Source: Xenopus tropicalis (Eukaryota; Chordata; Amphibia; Anura; Pipidae). Taken from it: 64,000 nt of DNA. Location: NCBI RefSeq assembly GCF_000004195.4, contig NC_030681.2:92635681-92699680 (forward strand), in the 5' to 3' direction. The position numbers and the translations under genes are program-made. Shown here piece after piece: positions 33,105 through 44,929 of this stretch (the stretch's first letter is position 1; each line of letters starts with the position of its first letter). Under the pieces are notes generated by a model. It made no database searches. It was not told the origin of the DNA and worked only from the letters and a program-made list of their open reading frames with translations.

Positions 33105-33561
33105 GTTTAAACAAGAGATGGGAATATGAATAGTTAAGGGGCCTACTTGGAAAAATAAGTAATACAAAATTATAATAATAATAAAATTGTAGCCTCACAG
33201 AGCAATATTTTTTGGCCCCCATTTGAAATCTGTATAGAGGCAGAAGAGAAAGGCAAATTATTAAAAAAAATTAATTAGGAAGACCAATTGCAAAGTTGGT
33301 AGGAATAGGCCATTTTATAACATACTAAAGGTTAACTTAAAAGTAAACCACCCCTTTAGATGTGTTTATGTTAGTTTTATAGCAAGAAAGGCAGTGGGTA
33401 CTGACTCCGCATTATATACAGTGAGACACAGTCCGTATTTACAAAACCAGCACATTATATGCCATGAGGAGCAGTGGGTACAGATGGCAGATATTCAGGC
33501 CCTGGCACTATAACACTGGCACGGATACACAACATTGGCCCCACTGTAACTTACTATAAAT

Positions 33562-33989
33562 CAGGGGGCTCAAACTCAATTTACCTGGGGGCCGCAGGAG
33601 GCAAAGTCAGGATGAGGCTGGGCCGCATAAGGGATTTCACAAAAAATTGGCTTTCAAGAGATAATGCAAGGCACGACGGGCGGGAGCTGCTGATTGCGGA
33701 AATGACGTTATGCCATCATAACAGTTATTATGGGAAGACGTTCTGTGTGCAGAAATTAGCTCCTTAGCAGCTAATTGTGCACACAGAACGTCTTCCCATA
33801 ATAACTGTTATGATGGCATAACGTCATTTCCGCAATCAGCAGCTCTCGCCCGCCGTGCCTTGCATTATCCCTTGAATCGCAATAAAAATAGCGATCCATT
33901 CATTGCTTTTGAGAAGGCGTTGGTGCGGGCCACAAAATACTGTACCGAGGGCCGCAAATGGCCCGCGGGCCGCGAGTTTGAGACCCCTG
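33562..33989. mobile_element. hAT-type foldback MITE with 100-bp central arms
   Basis: Termini CAGGGGGCTCAAACTC and GAGTTTGAGACCCCTG, with an 8-bp duplication CTATAAAT (33554-33561, 33990-33997). An almost perfect inner palindrome has arms 33661-33761 and 33769-33868 and a 7-base centre. Confidence 0.92.
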
Positions 33990-34651
33990 CTATAAATGAA
34001 CAAAACAATGACAAAAAAAAAAAAAATAGTAAGTGCAAAAAACAACAACAAATATATAAACACACAATGAGCTTTTTCAGAGGGAAAGAGTTAACTTACC
34101 CTCCATGTGTTAGGGTAGGGGATAGATTATAAATTATTATAGATGTCAGGTCAGGCAAAAAACAATTTAATGTCAGCTAGTGATTCTTTAGAACTGTATA
34201 GTACCTGGGTATACTACCTGTGGGATGAAAACTGCAGCAAAAGTTGAGAGTTGGTTCTTAGGTAAAGTTACAGCTGCAGATTCTTCTTTTCAGTCTTCAT
34301 CTCTGTTTCCAGTTTGCAAAATCTCCCGATCCCTGTGTGCATCTGTGCTCTGATTGGTCAATTTTACTGTCTGTCAAGGAAGCTGTGCTCTGATTGGAGA
34401 ATCCACAAGAAGAAAGATCCAATTCGGAGCACAGCAAAACGGGCTTGAGGGGACAGAAACGGAGTAAGGTAAGGACTGCACAAACCCACCTTATCCACAG
34501 GGAACCCCCGTGACTTCATATTTATTTGCACAACGAACTCCTAGATGCAGCACACGCCGCGTTGAGGTGCAGGATCGTGTGGCAGCATCTGGGTGACGTC
34601 ACCTTTTGCACATGTAGGGGGCACTACAATTTGCTATTTTAGGACACAGGT

Positions 34652-34734
34652 ATACTAGAGTATAAGCCGAGGGTTACTTTTTGAGCACATTTTTAGTGCT
34701 GAAAAAAACTCAGCTTATACTCGAGTATATACGG
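34652..34734. mobile_element. Terminus of the TATACTCGAGTATAAGCCGA element (copy B)
   Basis: GGTATACTAGAGTATAAGCC, then a GAGCACAT..AGTGCT hairpin, then CTCGAGTATATACGG before TA (34735-34736). The opposite end was not found. Confidence 0.7.
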
Positions 34735-35021
34735 TAATTTTCTCTAAAATAGCAGACATTTTCTTAAAGCCATACATATTTTATTAAAATGACCTAATCT
34801 GCTAAAATAGCTTCATTTATGTAAAGGCGAACCACCCTTTAAAGCTCAGGGCTTTTGAACCACTTCTTTATTTAGCTCACACTTATGTATTTTCTGGGCT
34901 GCTAGTTCTCATGCTCTTTTCCCCCAGTACATGTCTGGATATGGCCATATGAACTGCTAACTTGTACCTTGGGGCATTTAACTTTAAAAAAAACATCTTG
35001 AAACTGGACAATTTACATGAC

Positions 35022-35339
35022 TTAAGTTGGCAGTACACTGATTAATATTCCACGGCATACAGAAAACAGATACCCAATTAGTACATGACAGAAGATGCCA
35101 CAAAAATATTAAAATTCACTTTTTCATTATGTCACATATTTACTACTTTAACTCTATTAAATGGCCTACTTCCAGAACTGACAAGTAGCTAGGGCAAATC
35201 ATTTCTGATCTGGCAAGATCGCAGTATGGGCTGTCGAAACCAACTCTCGTGTTTTTCGTACATGCCAAAATGGTTGGGTGGCATTGTTCAAACTGGCCAA
35301 ACTGCTTGAACAAATTTGGCCATGTATGGCCAGCTTTAA
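35022..35339. mobile_element. TTAA-flanked AGCTGGCCATA-type MITE
   Basis: TTAA at 35022-35025 and 35336-35339. The right end is GGCCATGTATGGCCAGCTTT; the left end TTAAGTTGGCAGTACAC is decayed. Confidence 0.55.
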
Positions 35340-35939
35340 ATATAAACCATTTAGAATGCAATAGATTATAATAAGATTCCTTGGATCCCTTGGATTTAGT
35401 GGGTTTATTGTCTAAAATATATCTTCATGACATTTTTTACCTTAATAAATTTCATGTTGCCAAAGATGTTAGAGACATCCTTATGACTGTGGCACATTGC
35501 TTGTGTGTTGTATCATATCTGCTTCAGTACAGACATAAACTATCTCTGGTTGGCAAACAGTCTACCTTGGATGGGAGCAATTTAAATAACAAGTCTCTTT
35601 CATTTAACACGGCTGCAGGCAGACACCTAATAAAATAAATTGCTTTGCATCAAAACTACTTCTTTCTGCCATGATTAATAGACCAGTGAGTAGGCCTGAA
35701 TGCTTGCAAAAAAGAAGAGAAAACACTAAATTGAAGGAAATGAAACATGAATTGTACTTTGCTGTGACAGCTATTACTGTTGTAGAAACAAATTGTCTTT
35801 GTTTCCAAAAATATTCCATTGGTGGCTTTCTGTTTTAATACTAGATATCAGAGGTGTTTTATAGTATAAACTCACTTAACACCTGACACAGTTCTAGCAC
35901 TTATAACCCACTGAAACCTGCAGCACTTATTTGTGTTAC

Positions 35940-36055
35940 CCACCCACTTAGATTGTAAGCTCTATGGTGCAGGGACCTACTTCCTCTTGTCTCTTTGATA
36001 CTTGATATTTAATGTAACTTTGCTTTAGTAGCACTATATAAATAAATAAAACTAC
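35940..36055 (+). repeat. SINE/LINE-tail-like repeat fragment
   Basis: TTAGATTGTAAGCTCTATGG and GCAGGGACC..TCTTGTCTC, followed by GCACTATATAAATAAATAA. I recall this as a widespread vertebrate retroelement tail; the family was not resolved. Confidence 0.5.
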
Positions 36056-36486
36056 AGCAAAAAAAATAAAGTAAAATAATGTATGCCAGGGTCTGATATT
36101 TGCACAAGGTCCCCCAAAAGGGGGAATAAGTACTGCAAGTGCAACACTGCATAAAAATTAACAAAAATATGGTTTAAAAAAGTATCCTGTCGTTCATTTT
36201 TGCGGTCCCCACAAAGCAGTCAAACTCCATGTACTAGGGCAGAGGAAGTAAAAGGACAGGAAAAGCTATACAGCCTAGTAACTAATTATTCACATACCTC
36301 ATTCCAATTCTCAATAATACCACTATCATAAAGAGGTAATTGGCATTAACAGATAAAAAGATGCATAGTATAGCTTATAAATACAGTACTTATTCATCCT
36401 TGGATCCTAAAGTTCTAATGAATAGTCACCGACCAACAGTGTTATGTTTTAATATAGCTCAAATACTTTCTCAATCTTCCCAAACA

Positions 36487-36680
36487 TCCACAGCTAGAAG
36501 ACAGTGGAGGGTAATTTATCAACACTGGGAAGATTTGCCCACAGGCAGTAACCCATGGCAACTAATTAAACTGTTTCTTTTATTGTTCTACCTGCAGCTG
36601 GCTAAAAAAGTTAGTAACTGATTGGTTGCTATGGGTTACTGCCCACGGGAATATTTGCCCAGTGTTGATAAATGAGCCTC
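36487..36680. mobile_element. MITE with AATTTATCAACACTGGG inverted ends
   Basis: AATTTATCAACACTGGG and GCAGTAACCCATGGCAAC pair with GTTGCTATGGGTTACTGC and CCCAGTGTTGATAAAT. Confidence 0.75.
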
Positions 36681-37449
36681 AATGTGGTTTATTTATTAAA
36701 ACTGCCCAGATTTGCACCTGGGCAGTAACTGATGATAACCAGGCAGTAATTAACTTTGTTCAGCTAGCTGCATCAGTTAATATAGTCTCTTTTCTAAACT
36801 TGGTTCCGCCAAGCTGTTTGGACTATACGTGGGATAAATATGTGTTCTGCAGCAGACCTTGATATTGATATCATGCCTGAAACCTTTTACTTGGACCGAG
36901 GCGTGATTGGATGTCGTATCTATTTTTTGTTATTTAGTGCCACATTTCTCGATGGGAACCTGTTCCTTTCTTTATATAAATCCATTGTAGTAACTAATCA
37001 CTTATTAAGGGTATATCTGGTCGCCGTGGAAACCTACATTACATATACAAATAATTGCACCACATCAGCAGTGCAAAATATTAGAATAACTACTACACTG
37101 CAACATAGTATAAGTCTTATGACACACAAGTGTAGACTGCTGGTGCTCATTGCAGGAGAAGGCCACACAGGGGACGCAGGGCGAAACACCTGTGTGTACG
37201 AGCCCCTAGAGAACAGAAGTAGTCAAAACACCCTGTTAACCTGTCTTGTAATATTAATCAATGAAAAGTGCCCTGTCTGCTACACATGGAGTGATGACAG
37301 GCAGGTGCTTGGTCAGAATTTTTGCATGGAGGTCTATCTGTCACTACTATGTGAGCATTGCACAGTGCGCATTTCATAACCTTGGAGACCCTAATTCATC
37401 TAATATGCACCTAGATCTGTAAAAAAAAACACAAAACAAATAAAAGAGA

Positions 37450-38183
37450 CAACAGGAGAGTGAGGGGTTTGGAAGAAGCTAAAGGGTATGACTGGCTCAA
37501 ACCACCCCAAGAAGGTATATTGTGGGAAGATAGGTAAAACCTTTAGTGCTGTCATGAAATATGTCAGGAACCTGAAAGTTATTTCTCAGAGGATAAAACA
37601 GAGCTCACAACTAGCAAGAGGAAATTTACAGATCTTAATTCCCTTGTACAGTACTTGCAGGGGAATATTTTTAATGGGTGAAAGTGAAAGATCACCCTTA
37701 GATAAAGATGCCTCTACATTTAGTGGTTGTCAGGAAAACAATACCACAGTGGTGAATACAGGAAGGCCTTGATCTTTTTCAGAAAAATCTGTTTCATGCT
37801 TTTCTAATGAAATAGATAGAGGCCTCTTTACAAAAGGAAACATACAAAATGGTAAAGTTATATTGATGCCTTGCCATTACATATTAAAACCCAAATCCAC
37901 AATTGGATCGAATGGTGTTGAAAGATTCACCTAGCCATCTGGTTATAGATACGTGCATCCATTGTACAAGTTGATCCAGGGACTGGTCCGATTGCCATCT
38001 TGGAGTCAGGAAGGAATTTTTTCCCCTCTGAGGCAAATTAGAGAGGTTTCAGATGGGGTTTTTTGCCTTCCTCTGGATCAACTTGTAGTTAGGCAGGTTA
38101 GGTATAGGCATTATGGTTGAACTTGATGGACGTATGTCTTTTTTCAACCCAACTTACTATGTTACTATGTTACTATGTTACTC
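37450..38183 (+). mobile_element. CR1/L2-like LINE 3' end
   Basis: GATTGCCATCTTGGAGTCAG, GAAGGAATTTTTTCCCC and GTTGAACTTGATGGACGTAT, ending in ACTTACTATG and TTACTATG repeats, as in the 3' UTRs of Xenopus CR1/L2-type LINEs. The left limit is approximate; no coding remains intact. Confidence 0.7.
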
Positions 38184-38744
38184 CACCATACATGTGACCC
38201 TATGAGGGAGCCTTGCTTTATTATTATTAGAAATATCATGAGAGATTCTCCAGAACAGAAGATACAGTATATATACAGGCAGCAAAGAGCCTTTTCCTAG
38301 GTCAGCAACTAAGGGTCTGCAGCCTATGGGTGCCTATATCTCCATTTTTAAGCACCCAGCCTGCTACTGGGTGTTTTTTTGCCAAATCCAACCATGGGGA
38401 ATGAAGTACCCCTCTCTTATCTGACATATGGTGAGCTCTCTTTCAGTGTGTAAGAGAAATGCCCCCTCGTCATACTTGTGCAGATGGATCAGACCATGTG
38501 CTGTTTTTCCACACAAACTACCAGATTGCATGGTCTGATAGCTAGGCCCATGAACTTACTGCTTAGATAACAAAAGAAGAAAGATGTAGGTGCTGACCCT
38601 GTCACTACATGTGGACAGAGGCCCTTCCCTCAAGAGCCAATAGGTTGCATCAGCCATCCAGATTATTAGTTTGGAGGGAAAAATGATAGAGTGTTAGTCC
38701 ATTTTAATTCAGGTCTAGGAAATTACTTATGTGTGGCAGTTTTA

Positions 38745-39470
38745 TTAACAAATAACAGACTTTTACTCTTAATAACTAAATTGAACACCAAATAATTATT
38801 ATTTTTAGCTACAGGGGGCTGCAAAAAAACAGTAACAACCAAAATGCATGTTTAAAGGCCTAGGTAAATTTAACCTTAAACAGAAAGCCTGTACAACTAT
38901 ATAGATACATACATATATAAGAATTAAAAAGTTTTATTGAAAAAATCAAAATCTTTATCTTTTAAGGACTAAATAAAGCACCAATCAATATCAGCTACAG
39001 GGGTCTGCAAACAACCTGTAACAATCAAAATGCATATTTAAAGGCCTAGGAAAATTTAACCTTAAACACAAAGTCAGTAAACACAAAGTATACACATACA
39101 CAAAGTATACACATACATATGAAATAAATATAAAATATATTAAAATAAAAATTATTTAAAATTATTTTTATTAAAAAATAACAGATGTTATCTATTAATG
39201 ACTAAATAGAGCACCAAACAATCAAAATCAGCTACAAGGGGCTAGTTAAATTTAACCTTAAACAGAAAGCCTGTACAACTCTATATATACATACATACAT
39301 ATAAAATAAACAGTTTTATTAACAAATAAAAAAAACTTTATCAATTAATGACTAAATAGAGCACTAAACAATCAATATCAGCTACAGGGGGCTGGAAATA
39401 AACTGTAATAATCAAAACGCATGTTTTATGGCCTAGGTAAATTTAATCTTAAACAGAAAGCCAAGACAAT
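38745..39470. repeat. Degenerate tandem repeat of about 186 bp, four units
   Basis: Units are marked by AGCTACAGGGGGCTG at 38807, 38993, 39230 and 39380, followed by AAGGCCTAGGTAAATTTAAC and CTTAAACAGAAAGCC. Spacing is uneven (186, 237, 150) because of insertions and deletions. Confidence 0.8.
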
Positions 39471-40085
39471 AAAGGGAACACTAAAACAACACAATGTAAC
39501 TCCAAGTCAATCACACTTCTGTGAAATCAAACTGTCCACTTAGGTAGCAACACTGATTGACAATCAATTTCACATGCTGTTGTGCAAATGGAATAGACAA
39601 CAGGTGGAAATTATAGGCAATTAGCAAGAAATCCCCAATAAAGGTATGGCTCTGCAGGTGGTGGCCACAGACCTCTTCTCAGTTGCTATGCTTTCTGGCT
39701 GATGTTTTGGTCACTTTCGAATGCTGGTGGTGCTTTCACTCTAATGGTAGCATGAGACGGAGTCTACAATCCACACAAATGCCTCAGGTAGTGCAGCTCA
39801 TCCAGAATGGCACATCAGTGCAAGCTGTGGCAAGAAGGTTTGCTGTGTCTGTCAGCGTAGTGTCCAGAGCATGGAGATGCTACCAGTAGACCAGGCCAGT
39901 GCATCAGGAGACGTGGAGGAGGCTGTAGGAGGGCAACAACCCAGCAGCATGACCACTACCTACACCTTTGCGCAAGGAGGAACAGGAGGAGCACTGCCAG
40001 AGCCCTGCAAAATGACGTCCAGCGGGCCACAAATGTGCATGTGTCTGCTCAAATGGTCAGAAACAGACTCCATGAGGGTGGTATG
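39465..40085 (+). pseudogene. Tc1-like transposase, N-terminal fragment
   Basis: A frame encoding [20 protein letters not shown] and [12 protein letters not shown] matches the helix-turn-helix of another Tc1 family. Frameshifts follow near AWRCYQ. Downstream CAGCGGGCCACAAATGTGCA continues a further ~70 residues out of frame, then homology stops at 40085. The catalytic domain is absent. Confidence 0.75.
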
Positions 40086-41699
40086 AAATTGCACTATATT
40101 TAATCTGAAATATGTTCTGTATTTATAATGCTGTGTAGCTCACATGTATTGTCACCCAAGGGCCACAAACATTTCTATTCGGGCATACATTTTTAAAGGG
40201 TTAACATGGTAAAACCTTGGAAGTAATTTTAATGTGTGTTAAAAAGCTATGAATTTTTTTCTCTGTCCCTTTATTTTTATTACAATGCCTACATAACTCC
40301 CATAGGAATAGCTACTGATGAAGAGAAATACTAGTATTTTATTTAAACCATAAGTAACACATGAATATATCTCCAATCATTCATTTCAGCTAACACTTAT
40401 CCTCTGTAATATCATTCTCCAAAGTATTTTTTTTTTCTCAAAACCCAATTAGTATGTAAGTCATTCTGTAAGACATAACCTATAGTGTTCTTTAGATCTA
40501 TGAATAAATGCAATGCCCCATCTAGTGGTTACATATATTATTTCTAGTAAAACATTAGTCTACAACTAGTCCAATGTGATGCAAAGGAGTACATATTCAC
40601 GCACCTGGGTTTATTATATTGTGGCATGTTTTTTTATTGCATAAAAAAACATTTATAGTATTTGAACCAAAGATCAAAGAGATCCAGTCAAGTTTAAGTT
40701 CTACTGGTGCCCAAGGCCATGTACACAGTCATCTCGTGCTTCCACACCCTGCTCCCCTTTCTTCCCTCTCCATGCTGCCTTTTACCTGATTGTTTGCAAC
40801 CCACTGCTCTCCCACTGGTAGTGCCCTTTATCACATTCTGATGACAAACTTTTCACCTCTTTCAAGTTGTGGCCCCATCTCAATGCTTCCTAGCCACTTA
40901 CTCTGCCTATCCCTTGTTCTGGCCCTTGCTCAGCATTTAGCCTATTTTAGGCCCTAGTATTATTATAGTGTCTGGGTTAATTAGTGAAGAAATAGTAATT
41001 GTATAGTGCTTAAAATACTGTATCTCTGACATTTGCATTTGGTTGCTACGTGTACTGTCCAAATGGGTTTTACATTGGTAAAATATATTTACTGGACTTA
41101 AAATGCATCTGACATTTCTACAATATAGTAACTACAGCCCCACCTTTGGGGAGGTTTTCAAAGGGTTCTTGTGTAATATATGTAGCTTTGGGTGTTTTGT
41201 ATATCACAAAAAATGATCATAATCACAGTGGCTATGAACTGCGTTCTTCAAGTCCGTTCAGGACTGGGCATGCTTCAAAATAGATTTATGTGTAAAATTC
41301 CCACTTTGATCTGTTCTATACAACTTCCTTTGTCTATCAGTAAATAGTTTCCAATTTACACTTTATTCATATCAATTTTTTTTATCTCTCTTAAACTTAG
41401 TTATTTACCTGTCCATGATCTCTTTTTCTGCTGAATGTCCCCTTAGATCAACATGACCTTCTTTTAAGCTCAAAATATCTAGTTTATGTTTCTCATATAC
41501 CTGTTGCTTTTTTTCAACTAAGAAAGTCATCAGTCGTAGGGAGCATTCAGATAATATTTTGTTCCACTGTTCCATAAAATCCAGGTCATAGGTAAGTAAT
41601 CCTAAGACCCCTAGGTCTGTGTGTAATGTTATGTACTTTTCAAAGGTTGCTATTTCCCACCGTAATCATAATTCTTTTCGAGACAATTTTTCTAAAGAG
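40086..41699. other. Intergenic interval: nothing recognised
   Basis: AT-rich with a single T-rich tract near 40427. No frames of note. Confidence 0.5.
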
Positions 41700-42035
41700 T
41701 TAAAGGAGAAGGAAAGGTAAAAACTAAGTACTGTATATACTCGAGTATAAGCCGATCTGAATATAAGCCGACGTACCTAATTTTACCTAAGAAAACTGGA
41801 AAAACTTATTGACTCGAGTATAAGCCTAGGGTGGGAAATGCAGCAGCTACTTCTAAGTTTCAATAATCAAATAAATAACAGATAAATAAATAGATAACTT
41901 TAGGGAAAGAAAAATGCTACAGCAGCAGATAAAAGCAAGTTTAGGAAGGCTAAGGAAGCTGCCATACTAATTATCAAGTACTTGGACCCCAGTGTACAAG
42001 TCCCACCACAGTACTACAAAGTAGTTACAAGGTGT

Positions 42036-42112
42036 CAGGAACTGCAGGGAATCGAACCCTGGACTTGGTGCTGGACTGCTGGTGCACTAACTTAATGAGC
42101 CATAGGAGGCTC
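42036..42112 (-). other. tRNA-like segment within the LTR
   Basis: Minus strand: TGGCTCATTAAGT (A-box-like, + 42102-42090) and GGTTCGATTCC (perfect B box, + 42058-42048), about 30 bases between the boxes, followed by CCTGCAGTTCCTG. It resembles a tRNA gene, but no sound acceptor stem or terminator was found. Confidence 0.45.
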
Positions 42113-42345
42113 TTACTACGTGGGGTCTGTTGCCTTCATTTGCTTTTGACGTTGCTGTCCGTTTTCCTCCAGTTTCAGCCAATCCTCTTTATCCCATGTG
42201 TTGCTGTTTTACTGATTACCTGCCTTTATAAACCCTCTCCGGGCAACACCCACTGCTTGAACATCTTCGCTACAGAGCCTGGTCTTGCCATCTTGGATTC
42301 CGTATTTCCTGTCCTTGCCCTGCCTGATCCCTGTTTTGTTTCCTT

Positions 42346-42610
42346 GACTTCTGCCTGGACTGACCCCTGCCTGATCATCATATTGCTTGAACTCTGCCTG
42401 GACTGACCCCTGCCTGATCATCATATTGCTTGAACTCTGCCTGGACTGACCCCTGCCTGATCATCATATTGCTTGAACTCTGCCTGGACTGACCCCTGCC
42501 TGATCATCATATTGCTTGAACTCTGCCTGGACCGACCCCTGCCTGATTATCGTATTGCTCGAACTCTGCCTGGACCGACCCCTGCCTGATTATCGTATTG
42601 CTAGAACTCT
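42346..42610 (+). repeat. 43-bp tandem repeat (about 6 units) in the LTR
   Basis: The unit is GAACTCTGCCTGGACTGACC plus CCTGCCTGATCATCATATTG and CTT. Starts at 42389 and 42432 show the period. Confidence 0.9.
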
Positions 42611-43601
42611 GCCTGGACTGACCCTTGCCTGTCTCTCGGATTTGCCCATTGCCGGACTCCACCTCACCCTATCACAGGCTTGTACTTATTCTTGTTTGGT
42701 TTGGTTTTCATTAAATTACCTTTTTGCATTGCATCTTGGCTATCTGGCCCTTAAAGGGAGTTCGGAGGGGGGTATTTGCATACAGGCTCCTACCTGTTGG
42801 TCTCTCGCCTGAGGCCAGGCGTGACACAAGGGCAAAATAATTCTTGATGTTGGACTTATTTTTGCTATTTTCTCACCCCCAGTGGATTTCATTACAGAAG
42901 GCTGGATGTTCATCTTTTCTCCAATAAATCTTTATGAACCAGTAGGGAGTTAATATCAAGACACAGAATAGTGAAAAGAGCGGTGAGAATGTCAATTACC
43001 CAGAGTTGGAAATATTGCCCAAAGCAAAGTGTGCTGTTTACCAAACCTTGGGGTAATGTGAATGTGAATGATATCACATACTGTAGTTATGGGTAATACA
43101 TTCTTGCCCCAGGTACTGCCTTGCAAAGCCCTCTCCTGCTGCATCTTCTGCTATGTCATCCTAACCACTTTCAAGGGTAACATCTCCAATAATAAAATGC
43201 CTAAGTAATATTTATTTGCATTACTTGTGTAACGCGCTCGGCACACCCATCTCCCCCTGTGGACGGACGTGTGTCCTTCCTCCCTCCCTCCACTTGTTTC
43301 TGTCCTGCCCAAGCACGACAACGAACTGCCTCCTCTTAAATGTTGCTCATCCATTCAGTGTAGCTGAATGTAAGCCCAGTCTGCGATATACGTAAGGGCC
43401 TGTGTGTCCTTAAGCGTGTGCGCATGCTTGTGCGTCCGTGCGCGCGCCCCCATATCCCCAGTGTCTGTGAATGTCTGTAAGCGCACGGACGCACGGGCGC
43501 ATGTCCGCCCCCGGGGGGGGTGGGGGGCGCGCGAGTTACATCTTCGGGGATCAAGAGGCGACAGGACGGCCACAAGTGGAGGGAGGTAGGTAGTGGGGAG
43601 G

Positions 43602-43684
43602 TATACTCGAGTATAAGTCGAGGGTTACTTTATGAGCACATTTTTTGTGCTAAAAAAACTCGGCTTATACTCGAGTATATACGG
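43602..43684. repeat. Palindromic terminus of the TATACTCGAG element (copy C)
   Basis: GTATACTCGAGTATAAGTCG, then a GAGCACAT..TGTGCT hairpin, then CGGCTTATACTCGAGTATAT. Nearly identical to 34652-34734 and, reversed, to 23974-24054. Confidence 0.8.
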
Positions 43685-44929
43685 TAAGCTTTATCAGAAA
43701 GGTCTGAATAAGCACACTGAGTCCTCTATCAAAAGAAACAAGGGATTTCTTGTCTCCTTTTTTGTAAACATGTTCTTGGGTAATCTGACTTCCTCTCTCA
43801 GAAAAATCCTTCATTCCTGGGGCCAGAGTCTGCACAGCTCTCTCCCCTCTTCTGCTCCCCCTCCCATAAGAATTCATAAAACTCACTCCCCCCACCCTTA
43901 GGAATGTGTAATCTGAGCTACTAATGGCTAGAGCTGCAAGCAGGAAGCTACTTAAAATGGCAGCTGCAATCTTAAACAAACAAGACAAAAGCTTCTAGGG
44001 CTCTTTACTATGGTAATGCTTTCTACAGGATAAATATAGTGTTCAAGGGGCACTAATGTGGAGTAGCTATTGGCAGTAAAATTACAAAATGACTTTCCTT
44101 TTTCTTTAAAGTATTCTTTTACAGAAGATAATGACTCATTGTTCTCTTGTGAGAACATTCTCACAAATTTTTGTTTTCTAGTATCCAAGCATCCATCGTT
44201 TTGTACTCTAAATGACAGGAAAACAAATAAGAAAATTGTTTTAGATCCCTGGGTAAGGGAGTTTCTCGGGCACTGATTTTGACAGTTTTGAACGTTACAG
44301 ATACTGGTGGCTGCTCCTCCTTTCCTCTGTCTTCTCAGGCTATAAGGGAAACTTATATTAAAGATGTTTTCTCTTAGAAAGAAAATCAATAAACATTGTT
44401 TTCCTCTGCAAAAAATGAGAAAAGCAGTTGGCCAGTCAAGTGAATCCAGCCAGTATTTCAGCGAGGCTTTACATTCTGTCCATTAAAGAACTTTGTTCTA
44501 CACACAATTATTAACATAAATCGGTTTGTGCATAAGTTATTGTTAAGAAAACATTTTTTGAACAAGTAAGGCAATGAGAAAATAGCAGAGGGTAATAAGG
44601 TAACGCCTGTGTTTTTACACATATTTCCAATTTTAAAGAAATGAACATGGTATTGCAATTAGAACAATTACAGAGGTAAACTGCTCCAAATATAGGAAAA
44701 GTATGTGTTCATAATGATAAAATCAAAAATACATTTTAATTAAAATCAAATTTTTACCCAGTTCATCTTAGAGACCATTTTGATGAAATCTGATTGGCTG
44801 GTAGTGGCCCAACCCACAGTGAACCCCCAGCAACCTATTCTGTAAAGTTTGGGCGCAAAAATTGTGGGACTGACAGCATGACAAAAATTGATGACCCAAA
44901 AATTGCCGTTTTTCACCATCTGCCCACAA

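Larger units (their letters stand above)
31836..33358. mobile_element. T2/Kolobok-type MITE split by a hAT MITE
   Basis: The left end is TTAAAGGGGTAGTTCGCATT (TTAA 31836-31839) and the right end AAGTAAACCACCCCTTTAG. The halves share internal phrases with 29291-29764. The hAT element at 31987-33104 accounts for the extra 1.1 kb. Confidence 0.85.
42033..42826 (+). mobile_element. Solo LTR with 43-bp internal tandem repeat
   Basis: 794 bp beginning TGTCA and ending TGACA, with a 5-bp target duplication CAAGG (42028-42032, 42827-42831). TATAAA is at 42227-42232 and ATTAAA at 42710-42715. No internal retrotransposon sequence adjoins it, so it is a solo LTR left by recombination. The frames inside are not genes. 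Confidence 0.75.
41731..43684. mobile_element. TA-flanked element with TATACTCGAGTATAAGCCGA ends
   Basis: Ends CTGTATATACTCGAGTATAA and TTATACTCGAGTATATACGG, between TA at 41729-41730 and 43685-43686. Subterminal CTTATTGACTCGAGTATAAG follows on the left. The inside holds a solo LTR (42033-42826) and a CpG-rich part (43210-43600) with CCTCCCTCCACTTGT arms repeated inverted near 43571-43586. No transposase frame was seen. The TA target fits Tc1/mariner-type, but the family is unnamed here. Confidence 0.75.
41700..44109. mobile_element. T2-type MITE, split by a 1.95-kb insertion
   Basis: The left end is TTAAAGGAGAAGGAAAGG (TTAA 41700-41703) up to AACTAAGTA at 41730. The rest resumes at TAAGCTTTATCAGAAAGG (43685) and ends CTTTCCTTTTTCTTTAA (TTAA 44106-44109). 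The joined order matches the reverse complement of 3477-4182. Confidence 0.75.

Noticed and set aside
32941..33222. Minus-strand frame of 93 codons
   Set aside because: It spans the junction of a hAT MITE end and its host MITE.
36840..37379. Plus-strand frame of 179 codons
   Set aside because: No recognisable motif, no splice or promoter context, and it runs over an interspersed repeat near 37147-37210. A long chance frame is more likely, though it was not excluded.
42032..42812. Plus-strand frames of 124 and 98 codons
   Set aside because: They lie within the solo LTR and its 43-bp tandem repeat.
43404..43600. CpG island promoter of an unseen gene
   Set aside because: The CG-rich patch lies inside a TA-flanked mobile element and has inverted arms of its own; no exon follows.
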